Assembly (NCBI GenBank): GCA_014058105.1
Contig: JACGCM010002535.1
Span: 434,001-498,000 of the forward strand
Direction of reading: 5' to 3'
Length of the DNA: 64,000 nucleotides
Source: Kingdonia uniflora
Lineage: Eukaryota > Streptophyta > Magnoliopsida > Ranunculales > Circaeasteraceae
Below the pieces are notes generated by a model. The model was not told the origin of the DNA, did not search any database, and was given only the letters and a program-made list of their open reading frames with translations. Below, piece by piece: positions 46,029 through 57,766 of the stretch; within the stretch, counting starts at the first letter, position 1, and each line of letters begins with the position of its first letter. The translations under genes were made by a program, and so were the position numbers.

Positions 46029-48193
46029 ATGCCGCAGGGAAACCGGCATGACACTGCATTACCTGGGTTTAAAGTAACAAGAGATCCGCAGCGAGCTGTA
46101 ACTCGGTCGAGGTCCGGAAGGAAGAAAAAGCGAGTAAAATTTGAAGATATCCAACTACCTATACCAAACCCACCTCAAGAAAACTGCCCCGCAGAGGTTT
46201 ATTACCCAACTTTCATACGGCGTCACTCATATCTATTATGCTGGCAATGAACTTACGGTAAGTTTTAGTGTAATTGTGAATTTGTTATTTTCATAAATTA
46301 AGTGTTTGACAAAATGCTCCAATGAGCAGAATTGGGATTCGATATGTCCGCACGGCACATTCACTACGGTGATCAAAGTGTGGAAGGAGATTTCCTTAAT
46401 TCCATTTGGAAGAGATGCCGTGGTGAATATATTTGGGCAGTTTATGGATATACGCTTGGGCAATTCTGATAATCGCCTAATTCAGGCACTTACAGAGCGC
46501 TAGTGGTCGGCCACGCATACATTTATATTCCCGTGTGCAGAGATAGGGGTCACTCCTCTTGATTTCCTGATGCTGACATTATTGTCAATCGGACGATATC
46601 CGACACAGGTGTCGTATGATGACGCATCAAGTATTTTATCCAATATGAGGCAATTGCTCCCCAATATTGATTCCAACCATATAAAGAGTCTGAACGTTAG
46701 CAGTTCACATTTGAGGATGTACTTGACCATCGCAGCTGGTCGGGAGGATGATATTACTATTGCTCGTGCTTTTATCCTCTTCATGATGGGACATTTGTGG
46801 TTCCAAACGGCCAACGACACCGTCCCGCTTGAATATCTTGCGGTCGTGGCCGATTTGGACAAGGCTACCCAATATGACTGGGGCTATGCTATTCTTGCTT
46901 CCATGTACCATGGTTTGGATACCGAAGTCACGACCAGGGGTGCCATCACTGGATTTTCCCAACTTCTGACGGTACACTAACACTTTTTCCTTACAAGTTA
47001 CAAATCAAATATCTTCCAATAAACATCTTAAATATAATTTATAATTATTTTTTATGTTGTTCTGAAAAATGTAGTATTGGTTCTATAAGTATTGTGGGGT
47101 TCGACACCCTATTGTCAAGGAAGATGTCAAGTTCTCGGCCTATCCGCACCTCAGAGCATGAGAGAGGGGAACAAGAAGAAAAATAATAACCAGACAGACA
47201 ATTTGTTTATGCTAGGCAGATACCACATTGACCACCAAACTATTGAGACGATCACCTGGCGACCTTGGTTGGAATTTACAGCGTCTGAGTTAGATGACGT
47301 ACAAAGAGTGTCGCTCATGTCCCTTACGAGGATGCCACTTCAAGTCCCAAATAGAATCTACGAGTATACTTGGGGGATAGATGTTGGAGGCAGTTGACTA
47401 GCACTGCGGGTATTCCTTTGTATCCTCCTCTTAGCATATCGCCACATCTTAGTCCAACGGATTTATAGGCGATGAGACAGGCCGACTTCGTTGACTGTGA
47501 GTAGTTTATGATAGGGGAGGAGCGAGAGACTTACGCTTCATACTGGGTTACCCAAACTGCAGAGGTAGGCCCCCTATTGACAGATTTCTAGAAGATGAGG
47601 AATATAGATTTGTTCGAACCCTCTGCACTCAGGGCTGGTATTACACCCGTGGTGGTGACGTCAGTGTCGATTCATAGCTTGTCCCAGGACTTCAGTTTGC
47701 CTGGAGAGCCCAAGGGGCCAAACCTAGGGTGACACATGGAGTGGACAGGGAGGCGTGAGCTGCTCCCCATCCACCGCTTAAAAGACCCGCCAGAGATGTT
47801 TGCCTCCTACGACGTAGAGGAGTTATGGAACCTGGCTCATGGTATGCGGCGACTTTGCTTTACAGAGTCTACGTGGGATGCCCAGACGGTGTAGGAGTTG
47901 ACTGATGAGGTAGTTACTCTTAGGAGGAACTTAGACAGTGTAGACGACCAACTATATGCCCATGTAAGTAATTTATTTATGTATTTATTAATTAATTTTT
48001 TTCTTAATGTCATATTTATTTTGTCCAAATATTTATAAATTTTCTTTGTCCCGTTCAGGACCTACATTTGAGGAGGGGGCGTGACGTACATGTGGTGTCG
48101 CTACTACCTGGAGGTGGCACGAGGACGAGACAGCGTAGATCTGGTCCACGAACCAGGGAAGGCGATAGTGGCCGTAGTGGCCCGTCTCAGTAG
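46029..48193 (+). pseudogene. Plant mobile domain (PMD) gene in Harbinger element
   Basis: Exon 1 (46029-46257) starts MPQGNRHDTALPGFKVTRD, is basic (RSRSGRKKKRVKFED) and has TGA at 46248 just before a GTAAGT donor. Exon 2 (about 46327-46971) is the PMD core: RLIQALTER, a TAG at 46501-46503 where the family has Trp, WSATHTFIFPCAEIGVTPLD, then ARAFILFMMGHLWFQTAN, ending at TGACG/GTACAC. Exon 3 (from 47076) has KYCGVRHPIVKEDVKF, LGRYHIDHQTIETITWRPWL and YEYTWGIDVGG, then breaks into several frames to about 48193, with an Arg/Gly-rich C-terminal tail. PMD (aminotransferase-like) domains occur in MAIN/MAIL proteins and in plant transposons. Three or more lesions make it a pseudogene. Confidence 0.75.
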
Positions 48194-48436
48194 ATATAGG
48201 TATTTTTGATATTTTGTAGACGTAATCTTTTATTGTAAATATTAGTGTTGAACAAATTTTATTATTAATTTTGGGGTTGTTTCTCTATATAAGTACTTGT
48301 ACGACCTGATGTCATATTTATTTATATTAATCAATTTATTTTAAGTTTTGAATTTAAATAGAAATGCAATTACAATTCTTGAAATAGTAGTTCTACGCAT
48401 GAAATATAACTCAAAATAGATAAAATTAAATTTAAT

Positions 48437-48765
48437 TCATCGTTCACGTCTGATGTAAGGAATAAACTCGGACCATTCAGTAAGGGGGAACGGATCCCGT
48501 CCATAGTTTTCTAGCTGATAATTTGCAGGAGGATCAGAAGGGACGTAGTTCTGGTAAAAAATATTGTATGGAGTCTCGAACGGGAACGGCTGGTTGTATT
48601 TGTCATACCATTCATCTCTGGCTTCACGAAGAATATAGACTAGTGGAATACCTCTGACCAGTATATCAATACTCATCTGTATCTCATGAAACTCATCACG
48701 CTTAGCCTTAATAATATTCTACCTGTTGTATAAATCTTCAAGAGGGTATCGAAGTTCCGTGTGCA
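48437..48765 (-). CDS. Unrecognised ORF in Harbinger element
   Basis: A 79-codon frame from 48676 to 48437 (MSIDILVRGIPLVYILREAR .. PFPLTEWSEFIPYIRRER), with an upstream frame, possibly broken, back to about 48765 (FRMHTELRYPLEDLYNR, IIKAKRDEFHEIQ). Codon use looks genuine and it is Tyr/Pro-rich. It has no similarity I can name and sits tail to tail with the PMD gene. It may be an extra transposon gene or another captured exon. Confidence 0.35.
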
Positions 48766-48951
48766 TCCTGAATTGGACATGAATTATATTTTATAACTTA
48801 TTGAAGTTGAGTTGTCGGAGAGGTGGATTATCAACAAAATACTGTCAGGACGCGATCAGTGCGCAGTCTTCATTCCAGCCAAATACCACCGAAGAATCAT
48901 ATGTTAAAGTGGAAAAACTTGGCACTGTTGAGTTTAAATAGAGGAGCATTG

Positions 48952-49330
48952 TTAGAGCATCTCCAGCCAACATATATATAAATCAAAAAGTAGTCGTTGT
49001 GATCCAAAACTAGCTGTTGTGATCCAAAACTAGTCGTTATAAACCAAATTATAGTAAAGTCGTTCGAACAAGGAGGTTGAGAGTTGTTCGAACGACCCTT
49101 TTCCAACTCTCTAGAATTTGGCCCAAGAAACCCAAGTCATTTGAACGACTCCTTATTTCGTTCGAACGACAAATATTCAATCCCCTGGAATTTTGGCCCA
49201 TAGACAAATTTTTTTCGAACGAGCTTGGATGTCGTTCGAACGAGTTGTCAAGTTTCTAGGATTTTAGACCAATTAACGGTGTTCCTTTTACCGCACGATA
49301 AAAGGAATACCGCGCGGTTTTCTTTTCACC
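48952..49330. repeat. Internal Harbinger-type end with palindromic tandem repeats
   Basis: Starts TTAGAGCATCTCCAGCC, then contains at least five full or partial copies of GTCGTTCGAACGAC (near 49052, 49084, 49139, 49159, 49216 and 49232). They sit in units of 71-74 bases whose other half is CTRGRATTTTGGCCCA (49111, 49185, 49256). Ends with GGTGTTCCTTTTACCGC, the block also seen in the outer subterminal regions. Confidence 0.75.
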
Positions 49331-49449
49331 GCCAAATCTCTAATTTTGAAGACCCATATCTTCTTCTTCCCCCTTTTGCACTTCTCTCTTCAATTGAAAA
49401 CTTGTTCCCCATCTGGTATTATACCCTTCTCTTAACTCCACAGCCTCAA

Positions 49450-50788
49450 ATGTCTACTTCATCATCTGATTCATCTATTGGTGATCCTCCACGTGTATCG
49501 TCGTCCTCCTTTGACGATCTTATCTTTGATTGTGCGGCGGTAATTTGCGTTCTGCATCAAACTGCAACAAACCTAGTAGTACATGATGCAACTTCGAGAC
49601 ACGGCAGGAGTGTCATGGGCCGTAAAAATAAGTGAAAGAAGCGAGATCACCCATTGGGGAATTACAACATTATACGGGACTACTTCAAGCCGAATTGCAC
49701 ATATGAGCCATGGGAATTTCGGCGACGTTTTCGTATAAGTAGAGACATATTTATGCGTATAGTCGATGCAGTCATTACACATGATCATTACTTTGTACAA
49801 AAACCCAACAACGCTGGTACTATGGGGTTATCACCGTACCAAAAGGTAGTCGCAACACTACGTTTCCTAAGCTACGGTGCAGCGGAAGATCTTTTTGACA
49901 AGTATATTCGAATAGGATAAAGCATAACCTTGTTAAGTGTGGAAAAGTTTTGTGTTACGGTTGTACAAATTTTTGGCGAGTAACATCTTCGAGCACCAAA
50001 CGCGGCCGACGTCGAAAGGTTAAAAGCGATCGGAGTCACTGGGATTTTCTGGCATGTTAGGAAGCCTTGATTGCATTGCATGACTTGGATATGGAAAAAT
50101 TGTCCCATAGCTTGGCATGGTCAATTTACTGGTTATTACCCCAAGGCGACAATGATTCTTAAAGTGGTAGCTTCACGCGACCTTTAGATTTGGCATGCAT
50201 TTTTTGGGTTACCAGGTTCTAACAATGATATCAATGTCATGCAACAATCACATATTTTTATCGACCTGGCCTATGGTATCGCCCTGCCTTGCAATTATAT
50301 AATTGCCAGAAAAAGCTTATGATATTGGGTTTTACCTAGCGGATAGCATATACCTCAAATGGGGAACACTTGTTCAAACCATATCCAATCCGGTTACAGC
50401 GAAACACAATTTTTTTGCTCAACAACAAGAAAGTTGTCGAAAAGACGTAGAACGGGCGTTTGGGATTTTACAATCTCGGTTCAATATTGTAAAATATTCA
50501 GTTAAATTGTAGAAACTCAAAGTTTTGAGCAATGTCATGAAGGTGTGCGTGATAATGCACAATATGATCATCGAAGAGGAACGGGGTTCATTCCCATCAT
50601 ACTTAGACTATAATTCGGTCGATCCCTCAACCATCGAAGGCGAATGGTTTAATATTGTACGCGAACACGGAACAATAACATCTTTTATATCAAAAATAAA
50701 CCGCATTCGAAGTCGAGAACTACACTTTAATCTAAAGGATGATCTAATCGAGCATTTGTGGGTCGTGAATGAAAATCTTCAAACCTAG
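49450..50788 (+). pseudogene. PIF/Harbinger transposase (broken)
   Basis: ATG 49450 begins MSTSSSDSSIGDPPRVSSSS; a TGA at 49633-49635 follows GRKNK. Then the conserved N-terminal region FRRRFRISRDIFMRIVDAV, HDHYF and MGLSPYQKVVATLRFLSYGA, ending at 49918 (stop). Next: FGE..LRAPNAADVERLKAIGVT, a frameshifted GSLDC region (first catalytic Asp, about 50067), GSNNDINVMQQSHIFIDLAY (second Asp), CNYIIA..KAYDIGFYLADSIYLKWGT, and KDVERAFGILQSRFNIV with the catalytic Glu (about 50450), ending at 50788. All three catalytic acids survive, but several stops or frameshifts break the frame. Family: HARBI1-like DDE_Tnp_4. Confidence 0.9.
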
Positions 50789-51249
50789 TACTCTATTTCT
50801 TGTATTATCTGAGTGTTCTTCATGTAATTTAATGCTTCTTGTCCTACAAATTTATTAAACAAGTTTTTGATATTATATTAATATTGTATTTGTTTTAACG
50901 CAATATTATCGGAAATAAATATTTTAAAAACAAGATTGCATTCTTCAATGGCAAAGTATATTATTCAAACGATTATATTATTGGAAGGTAAACTACATTC
51001 TTGGAAAGAAAACTTCTATATACAGCAAAAATAAATTATATTTCATCACCACTTCAAGTACCTGGTCCGCCCCTCTTGGCCAGACGTTCTATGACCTCAG
51101 CTTGCCTTTGCAGATAGTATTGTAATACAGGTCTAGAAAGATTACTCAGGTCTTTATCCCTGATTTTACGATCTTCTTTTGCTTGTTCCAAATCCAATTT
51201 GGCTTGCCATTATTGATTTGCTTATGCTCTTCTTCTTTCTCTTGTATCT

Positions 51250-52421
51250 TCTACAGCCGTAGTTCATCCAACATTGTTTGGATACCGCTATCAGATGCAA
51301 CAACACCATCTAATGCCTTTTGTGTTGCAAAGTTCTTTCTAAAGAGTTTTTGGCCGATGGGCATGCTTTCATCCTCATACAACGAACCATCTAATTCAGA
51401 ATTTGGGTCTGCGGATTGAGGTGTAGGTGGGCCGTCGGGGTACCTCCGGTAGATTGTTTGATCAGACCGAGTTCCCTGTTGTCCCATCACGGTTATCGAG
51501 CCAAAATCTTATACGCTTCACGGTGTTTGAAGTCATTGCCGCCATTCAAGCCTTGATAGATCTTGTGTGCATCGTTTTCCTACAATTCGCAAAATTATCA
51601 AATACAAATAAATAACGTATATATTCGTGAGAAATAAACGAAATTGAGTTAAAGGAAATTAGAACGTACCCGATCTTTTTATGTTTTCCCGCTACTATTC
51701 CTAAATCGTTCTTGAGCAACTATCCCCTTGTACGTCACACATTGTGCATTAAATGTATACCACTGAGCTTTAGTCGACCCACTTGATCGTCGTGTGGGAC
51801 ACTCGGGGTCTCTGTTAAAGGCAATGTTGACCTTTTGATAGAAAGTAAAACCCTATGTGCGGCCCACTGTCTGGACAGAAGCTGTTACCTACGCTATTGC
51901 GAGACACGTAAAGTCTGCTTCCATCCAATGCAATCCAACATCATCCATCTTGTCCAAAAACTCAGCATCTTCTGGCACTTGCACTCTTTGTCTTTGTTTT
52001 GCGGGTGCTCTTTTTTCTTTTTTTCTTCTTCTTTCTGGAGCGTCGTCGCTTCAGCAGGTATTGACGCATTTGCGTTACTTTGACTGTGCTGAGTAGATTT
52101 ACCATAAAATAGGTAGTTCTAAAAGTAATTTGGAGGTTGAAAACCTTGAGGTTGAGTGAGCGGATAGAGTTGATAGTATGGGCTAAACGCCTGAGATTGC
52201 GGTTGAGAGAGTGTAAATGAATTTTGATATTGTCCATAACTGGGATCCCCTTGCGACATGATAAACGGAGGTGGGGTCTGTGATTGGAATTGCGATTGGT
52301 TGTGGTAGAGGTATAGAGTGAATTGTGATAATGGGTGTTGAGTGAATGGTGTTGAAGGTGGGTTATGGGAGGATGAGGTCGACGGTGTAGAGTTATTACT
52401 ACTGGTGTCGGAGTCCGCCAT
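51250..52421 (-). pseudogene. PIF/Harbinger accessory (Myb/SANT-type) ORF, broken
   Basis: Starts MADSDTSSNNSTPSTSSSHN at 52421, Ser/Thr/Gln/Pro-rich, to 52119. After a break it continues with basic KKRRSRKKKKKRKK-like sequence near 52000, WTRWMMLDCIGWKQTLRVSQ (Trp-rich, SANT-like), then INDFKHREAYKILARITVMG-like sequence and, after an intron, SDQTIYRRYPDGPPTPQSAD and DESMPIGQKLFRKNFATQK to 51250. Harbinger elements encode a second Myb/SANT protein needed for nuclear import and DNA binding; position, orientation and the PxGxK motif fit. Several stops. Confidence 0.68.
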
Positions 52422-52955
52422 TTAAGGAGAGCGTAGAGGTTCTCCTCTATCCTCTGTAATTGGTTTTGGGGAAGAAGAAATAGTCAGGGAGTGCCTTGGA
52501 GAAATAATTGAGATTAGAGGAGTTTTGATTACCGCACGGTGTTCCTCCGGGCGGTAAAAGGAACACCGTGCGGTAATCAAAACACCGCCAAACTCATTTA
52601 TTTTTAATTTTTTTTGAGCTCCTCAAACTCGGTTGAGTTCTGATAGTGCCAATTGGCGAACTCAAACCGAAAACAAAGCTGCTGGGAGGCCAATAGTGTG
52701 AGTTTGGGTTTGAAAACCCAACCCAAACTTTCACCCTGCTGGATATGCTCTTACAGCAAGAGACACTAAGTCATAGAGACATCACAACCATGGCTCCCTG
52801 TGAGAACTCAAGTTCCCGTACATGGGGAGATTTAAAACCCAGCCTAGGCCGTTGTTCTAGCGCTTTTCTTGGTTTTAACCAGGGAAAACTGTTAAAATTT
52901 TCTAGGGAGCAAAACAATGAAGCTTTGCTAAAGGGGCTGCTCCTCCAATACCCAA

Positions 52956-53273
52956 CAAACTCATCAAGTTAGATTTTGCTTCCAGAAGTGATAGTGGCAG
53001 GGGAACCTAATGTTCAGAATGGCAGTGAGAACATAAAAAAGGTGTATATCATTTCAGTCACTGCTGCGGCACACCTTTGATGTATATTCACTGTGCAAAC
53101 TGATTAGACAATGAGCAAACTCGTCAAGTTAGATTTTGCTTTCAGAATTGACAGTGGCAGGGGAGCCTAATGCTCAGAATGGCAGTGAGAACATAAAAAA
53201 GGTATATCATTTCAGTCACTGCTGCGGCACACCTTTGATGTATATTCACTGGGCAAACTGATTAGACAATGAG
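52956..53273. repeat. Tandem duplication of about 159 bases
   Basis: 52956-53115 (160 bases) and 53116-53273 (158 bases) are nearly identical (CAAACTCRTCAAGTTAGATT .. ATTAGACAATGAG). Lies 330 bases beyond the RPS3A stop codon, outside the coding region. Confidence 0.93.
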
Positions 53274-53601
53274 AAAGGGGGCCACTGGCACCGCCACTGT
53301 CAGGGAAGAGGAAATATGGAACTACACTTCAGTTACTTCAGTTTTTTCTTGTTTACAAGGACATGCAACTGGCACGCATATTATTCAAACGTAAACACGT
53401 ATACAGATAAGAATAAACCTAAGTATCTTCAAAGCAAGAATTTCATTGGCTGTCTGATAAAATGAATAGCTCTGTTAACATAAATGTCAGGTCCTCACTT
53501 TTGGGGCTCGAGTACTAGCTATAGCTAGCCACAACAATAAAAACAACTTCCTACAGTTCCAAAAAGATGAATTTAAAACCACAAAGCTTAAGGGCCTGTT
53601 T

Positions 53602-56600
53602 TCAAGCTCCAACAATTTCGGTTTCACCTTCTGGTGCGGCAACTTCTTCTGTTGGTCTTTCCATTTTGGCGCCCAAGTCCTCTGAGTAGTCGCCATGAAC
53701 CTGCAAAATTAATTCATAAATAAAAATAAGAAACTACTTCAATATGTTCAATCCAGTGGCAGGTAGCAAGAACATTTGCAAGATTTGTGTGCATGTGTAA
53801 ATAATACTCAAGTTGTAAAAAGTGAGCGGGAAAGAATATATGACAGAAAAGTCCTACTCTTACCTCCATAAGCTTTCCGAGATCAAATTTTGGAGCCTTC
53901 AAGATTTTCACTTTGCGGATAAACACATTCTGAAGTGGATAGATGCCTAAGGTGGCCTTCTCAATCTCTTTTCCAATCACCTCTGGTATAAACTTTAGAA
54001 CCAACTCTTTAAGATCACAGGAAGTAGCTTGGTTCACCATTATCTCAGTCATTTTCTGACGGATCTGAAAAGTAGAAATATATAATAAATAAGAGTTTGA
54101 AGCCGAAAGATCATACAATGAAATGGAAGTCTGAGGAAACTCATGCCAGCTAACATATCAGTTTTTTCTTCTTTTATCCAATCTGGATAAATTACAATAC
54201 TACACAATCCACAAGGGATGTTACTTTTGTACATCTGTTATGACTTATAATTAACAGCATATACAGTCCATATATCTAAACATAGACATATATAGGTATA
54301 GGTAAACAGGAAAGAATTTTGTAGAGTATCATAAGATTCATAACCCTTCCAAATCAAGTACCCAAAACCTCTTATTTTGGTTTGTGAGATGCTGAAACTC
54401 TAAAATCCTTTGGTACAGTAATTTTTTGCTTTCTCACAATCCAATATATAGCTTACTAGAAAAACCAAATGAAGTACAATTAAGTGTATAAATCATTGTG
54501 TAGAAACAACTTGATTAGTCTTAGAAACACTAATGTACCTGTCTAATCTGGCTAGACTGGGCATAACAAGTGCGCTTGACTTGATTTGGACGTCTCTTTG
54601 TAAACCCAATACAAAACAACCGAAGAGTGTAGTTGTCTGTAGTCTTCACATCCACATGAGCTTCGATCAATGTTTGCCACTTGCGTACAAGTGATCGGAG
54701 CTTGTCTGTTGTAAAACTCATGCCCTGGAAGTAAAGATACGATAAGAGATAAAGTGATATAAGGATATACTCGGATTTGAAGAACAGGACATTCCCTACC
54801 CAGAAGTTTGTGAGGACATTGCGTCCTTGCACATCCTCTGCACGGAGGCGGATCTTCTTATAGGATTGATCCTCGTCGTTCTGAAGGTCAGCTAGAGAAA
54901 CCTCAAATACTCTGTTTTTAAGGCCCTCAGATGCAATCTGTACCAAAAATACAAAAATACACAACACAGCATATTCAATCATAAATATAAATAGAAAGAG
55001 AAGAGAGCTAAAAGGATCTTATAAATGACAAGAACTACATAGTGGAGCCAAGAAAACGGCACATAAATAAGATGAATTAAGCCAGCTTATAGTCTTGACG
55101 CTTGATTGTTATAAGAACTTCCATTATAGGACAACTAAATGAAAACATTCCATGCTCCATATGCAACATGAGTTACAAACAAAAGGAATTCACAGAAGAA
55201 ATACAGTTAAAAATCCGTCTTCAACAGAAGTAGCATATAGAAGACAAAAATAAGCAAAGAAGCAGAAATGTCTTTAAATACAAGACACTGGGGGGGGGGA
55301 TAGATATTTATGTCAGTTACAGTTGAGGTGCCAAATAGATTACAGAATCTCTGATCTTTCAACATCTAGTGATCTACTAAATATAGAAGAAAAAAAGGAG
55401 AAAACAATAACAGAACTGATTATTTGGATGGGTGACAAAGAAGAAGGGGATGCTAATGCTCATACTGGGAATGCAAACAACCATTCCAAATGAGTTTTTC
55501 GTCATTTTGCCAATATATTGATGCAGTAGTTCATCAAAAGAGTGATAGTGGCAAATTATTTTCACCGGTGAGTCATGACAAGAAATTCATAATCCAGCAG
55601 GTTCTAGAGTACATAGTCACCTCTACATCTACAGTAAATGGTGCCTAACTTAGTACTGTGAGGACTAGCACGCCACTATTAGTATTAGACATGTTATATC
55701 ATAACTGGGTTTGGACAAAAAACATAAAACAGGAAACGGCAATTATATCTCCTAGGTTACTTAAAGAAAGATAATAAGGTGAAATATTCATCAAAAAAAC
55801 ATCTTACTAAAAAATAACAAGTTTCGTGCTATAAGAGAGAGTTACTGCTCTTTAAAATTACAGATAATTACTTGAAGGCTTATATTTTTCTATTCACAAA
55901 TATAGGCTGTTTGGATACATCAATGTCAAATAAGAGACTAGTGCCGTGAGTATACTTCATCCAGGTCTAATAAGCAGTCACTCAAACACTAACTAATGTA
56001 TACCTATAATCCTCAAATTTGAGCTCCCAAAATCAGTTTAGAGCAATCTAAGATTGCATATCTAGCAGCACCAAGAGCAAATAACAATTATCTTAATAAC
56101 GAAAACAGTTACCAATTTCTCATTATAAATAAATATACGCTGTTTTGGACAACAATTTTTCACAAGTCCCAAAAATTCAATAAGCTTAATTCCCCTTTAA
56201 TCCAATGGACAAACTCTGCGTGCATGAAATACATTGCCTACACTTGCAGGAGTGTGTTTAAAGGCTTGGTTGCTCAAGAAACAATAAACACAAATTCAAC
56301 AAGTTAGCTAACTGGTCCATGACCGAGCTTGCTGCTTGCCTATTATGATTTATATGCTCTAATCAGATTACAAAGAAAACTGATCGCATTAAATATCTTC
56401 ATTCGTAGTTGTTTAAAGAGTTATTCAGATTTTGATCCCTTATTCAATGACCAAGAGTGCCGTAAGTCCCAACCAAATCTACATTTTCACATTCCAGATT
56501 CTAATTTACCACTAAAAATTAAACACTGGCTGAAACTAATTTTTCGACAGAAAAAAATAGACTAAAATATCCATATTTAAACATATAATTACAACAATAA

Positions 56601-56976
56601 CAAAGAATTAGAAACCACAACGATACCTTGGTACCCTGAGTCCTAGAGACCAATGTCTTCCCTACAGATTTAATACTAAACATCGAAGGAGCCTTGATAT
56701 CATACCATTCCTTCTTAGCAAAAGGATCCACTCTGCAAAACAATACAATTCAATCAAAATTGCAAAACCCCTTTGTTAGATTGATGAAATAAATCAACCC
56801 CAAACCCTAACAACTTACACTTTCTTCTTCCCCCCCTTCTTTCCCTTAGAAATCCTCTTGTTCTTCCTGAAACAAAACACATCAAAATTAGGTTTGAAAT
56901 CAACAGAGGAGATGAGTTGAAGTAGAGACAGTATGAATGAAGATTTTGAGAGAGGGATTACTAACCCGACCGCCAT
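53602..56976 (-). CDS. RPS3A: 40S ribosomal protein S3a, complete, seven exons
   Basis: Cytosolic small-subunit protein eS1. Exons on minus: 56976-56966, 56866-56819, 56732-56627, 54937-54800, 54724-54539, 54064-53864, 53700-53602. Summed length is 789 bases, 262 residues, the usual plant length. All junctions are GT-AG and phase is kept throughout. The protein starts [19 protein letters not shown], continues [38 protein letters not shown] and [20 protein letters not shown], and ends [16 protein letters not shown]. No stop or frameshift. Intron 3 is long (1,689 bases); I found no convincing snoRNA in it. The upstream region has features of ribosomal protein promoters. This is the one certainly functional-looking gene in the window. 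Confidence 0.97.
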
Positions 56977-57051
56977 TGTTGATTATTCTCAAGCTCTCAC
57001 AGCTCAGTTAGGTTTAGCTTTGTACACAGAAGGAGACGAGCCCTTGCTTGC

Positions 57052-57115
57052 TAGGGTTTTAAGCTCTAGTTAAGTGGATCTCACTTGGGCTGGATATGGA
57101 CCATTCTGAAGCCCA
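57052..57115 (-). promoter_or_regulatory. RPS3A promoter motifs: telo-box and site II
   Basis: A telo-box AAACCCTA on minus (57052-57059) lies about 80 bases upstream of the RPS3A ATG. Two site II elements (TGGGCT) flank it further upstream: 57086-57091 (plus) and 57110-57115 (minus). This pairing is established as typical of plant ribosomal protein and other growth-related genes, where TCP factors bind site II. Function here is inferred. Confidence 0.6.
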
Positions 57116-57222
57116 TTATCAAATTGGCAGTTTTCCTTTAATTTGGCAAAAACTTCTTCGCCTGTAATTCACTCGCCCATACGATAGCCACATCATAGCG
57201 TATCGTTTCATATGGAAAATCG

Positions 57223-57308
57223 TTTCCCAATCAAAAGATAATTTATTTCGCACAATGGAATGTGTTTTCCCAATCGAAAGAGAATTTATTTCGCACAATG
57301 GAATGTGT
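57223..57308. repeat. 43-base tandem duplication upstream of RPS3A
   Basis: TTTCCCAATCRAAAGAKAAT followed by TTATTTCGCACAATGGAATG occurs twice with a 43-base period, about 250-330 bases upstream of the RPS3A ATG. Confidence 0.88.
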
Positions 57309-57766
57309 TTCCCTTTGAAATTTGGAATACAAGTTTTAGTACGACCATCATGTTAATGATAACATTTTAGTCAATTGTGTTAGGCTTATACTAGCAATCG
57401 AACACATGGGTAGACATTCTAAAATGAATACCTGTGTTCAAATTGTTTAGTATTTAAGGTGATCTCTCAAATGTTAGGAATAGAGTTCATACCTCAATTA
57501 TTTAGTTGCAAGTATTGGCTTTGAATAATGTTGTAAAAGCGTCGTTATGGTGCTTAAGTTTGTGAAGTAAAGGTACAACGTTTAAGAATTTATGATTTAA
57601 GGTTGTGCTTCGTTTGCGGCATGGGAGTGCATTTTGCAAGCGGGTGCAATTGCATCGAGTTGCAATGCATTCCTTGCAATGCACCAACGTAATGGCGATT
57701 GGTTTGCACCACCGCAAGCCGGTGCAAACCACTATTGATTGGTTTCAGCACCGCTCTGCAACTGAA

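Larger units (their letters stand above)
45746..52750 (+). mobile_element. PIF/Harbinger element with a PMD gene, about 7 kb
   Basis: Ends GAGCATCTCTAACAACC (left) and GAGCATATCCAGCAGGG (right, reverse complement), both flanked by TTA (45743-45745 and 52751-52753), the PIF/Harbinger target. Subterminal regions also match: AGTTTRGGTTTGGG-type blocks and ATTACCGCRCGGTGTYCCTT then TTACCGCC on both sides. Inside are a PMD gene (46029-48193), a Harbinger transposase (49450-50788) and an accessory ORF on minus (51250-52421). A second left-type end, TTA-GAGCATCTCCAGCC, lies at 48952, so the autonomous part could instead be 48955-52750, adjacent to or nested with a PMD-carrying relative. Flank similarity favours the outer pair. 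Confidence 0.72.

Noticed and set aside
55288..55299. G run in the RPS3A intron as a regulatory quadruplex
   Set aside because: A single homopolymer tract without supporting context; intron position gives no evidence of function.
54938..56626. snoRNA in the long RPS3A intron
   Set aside because: A C-box-like TGATGAA on minus near 55790 has no D box or flanking stem at a suitable distance.
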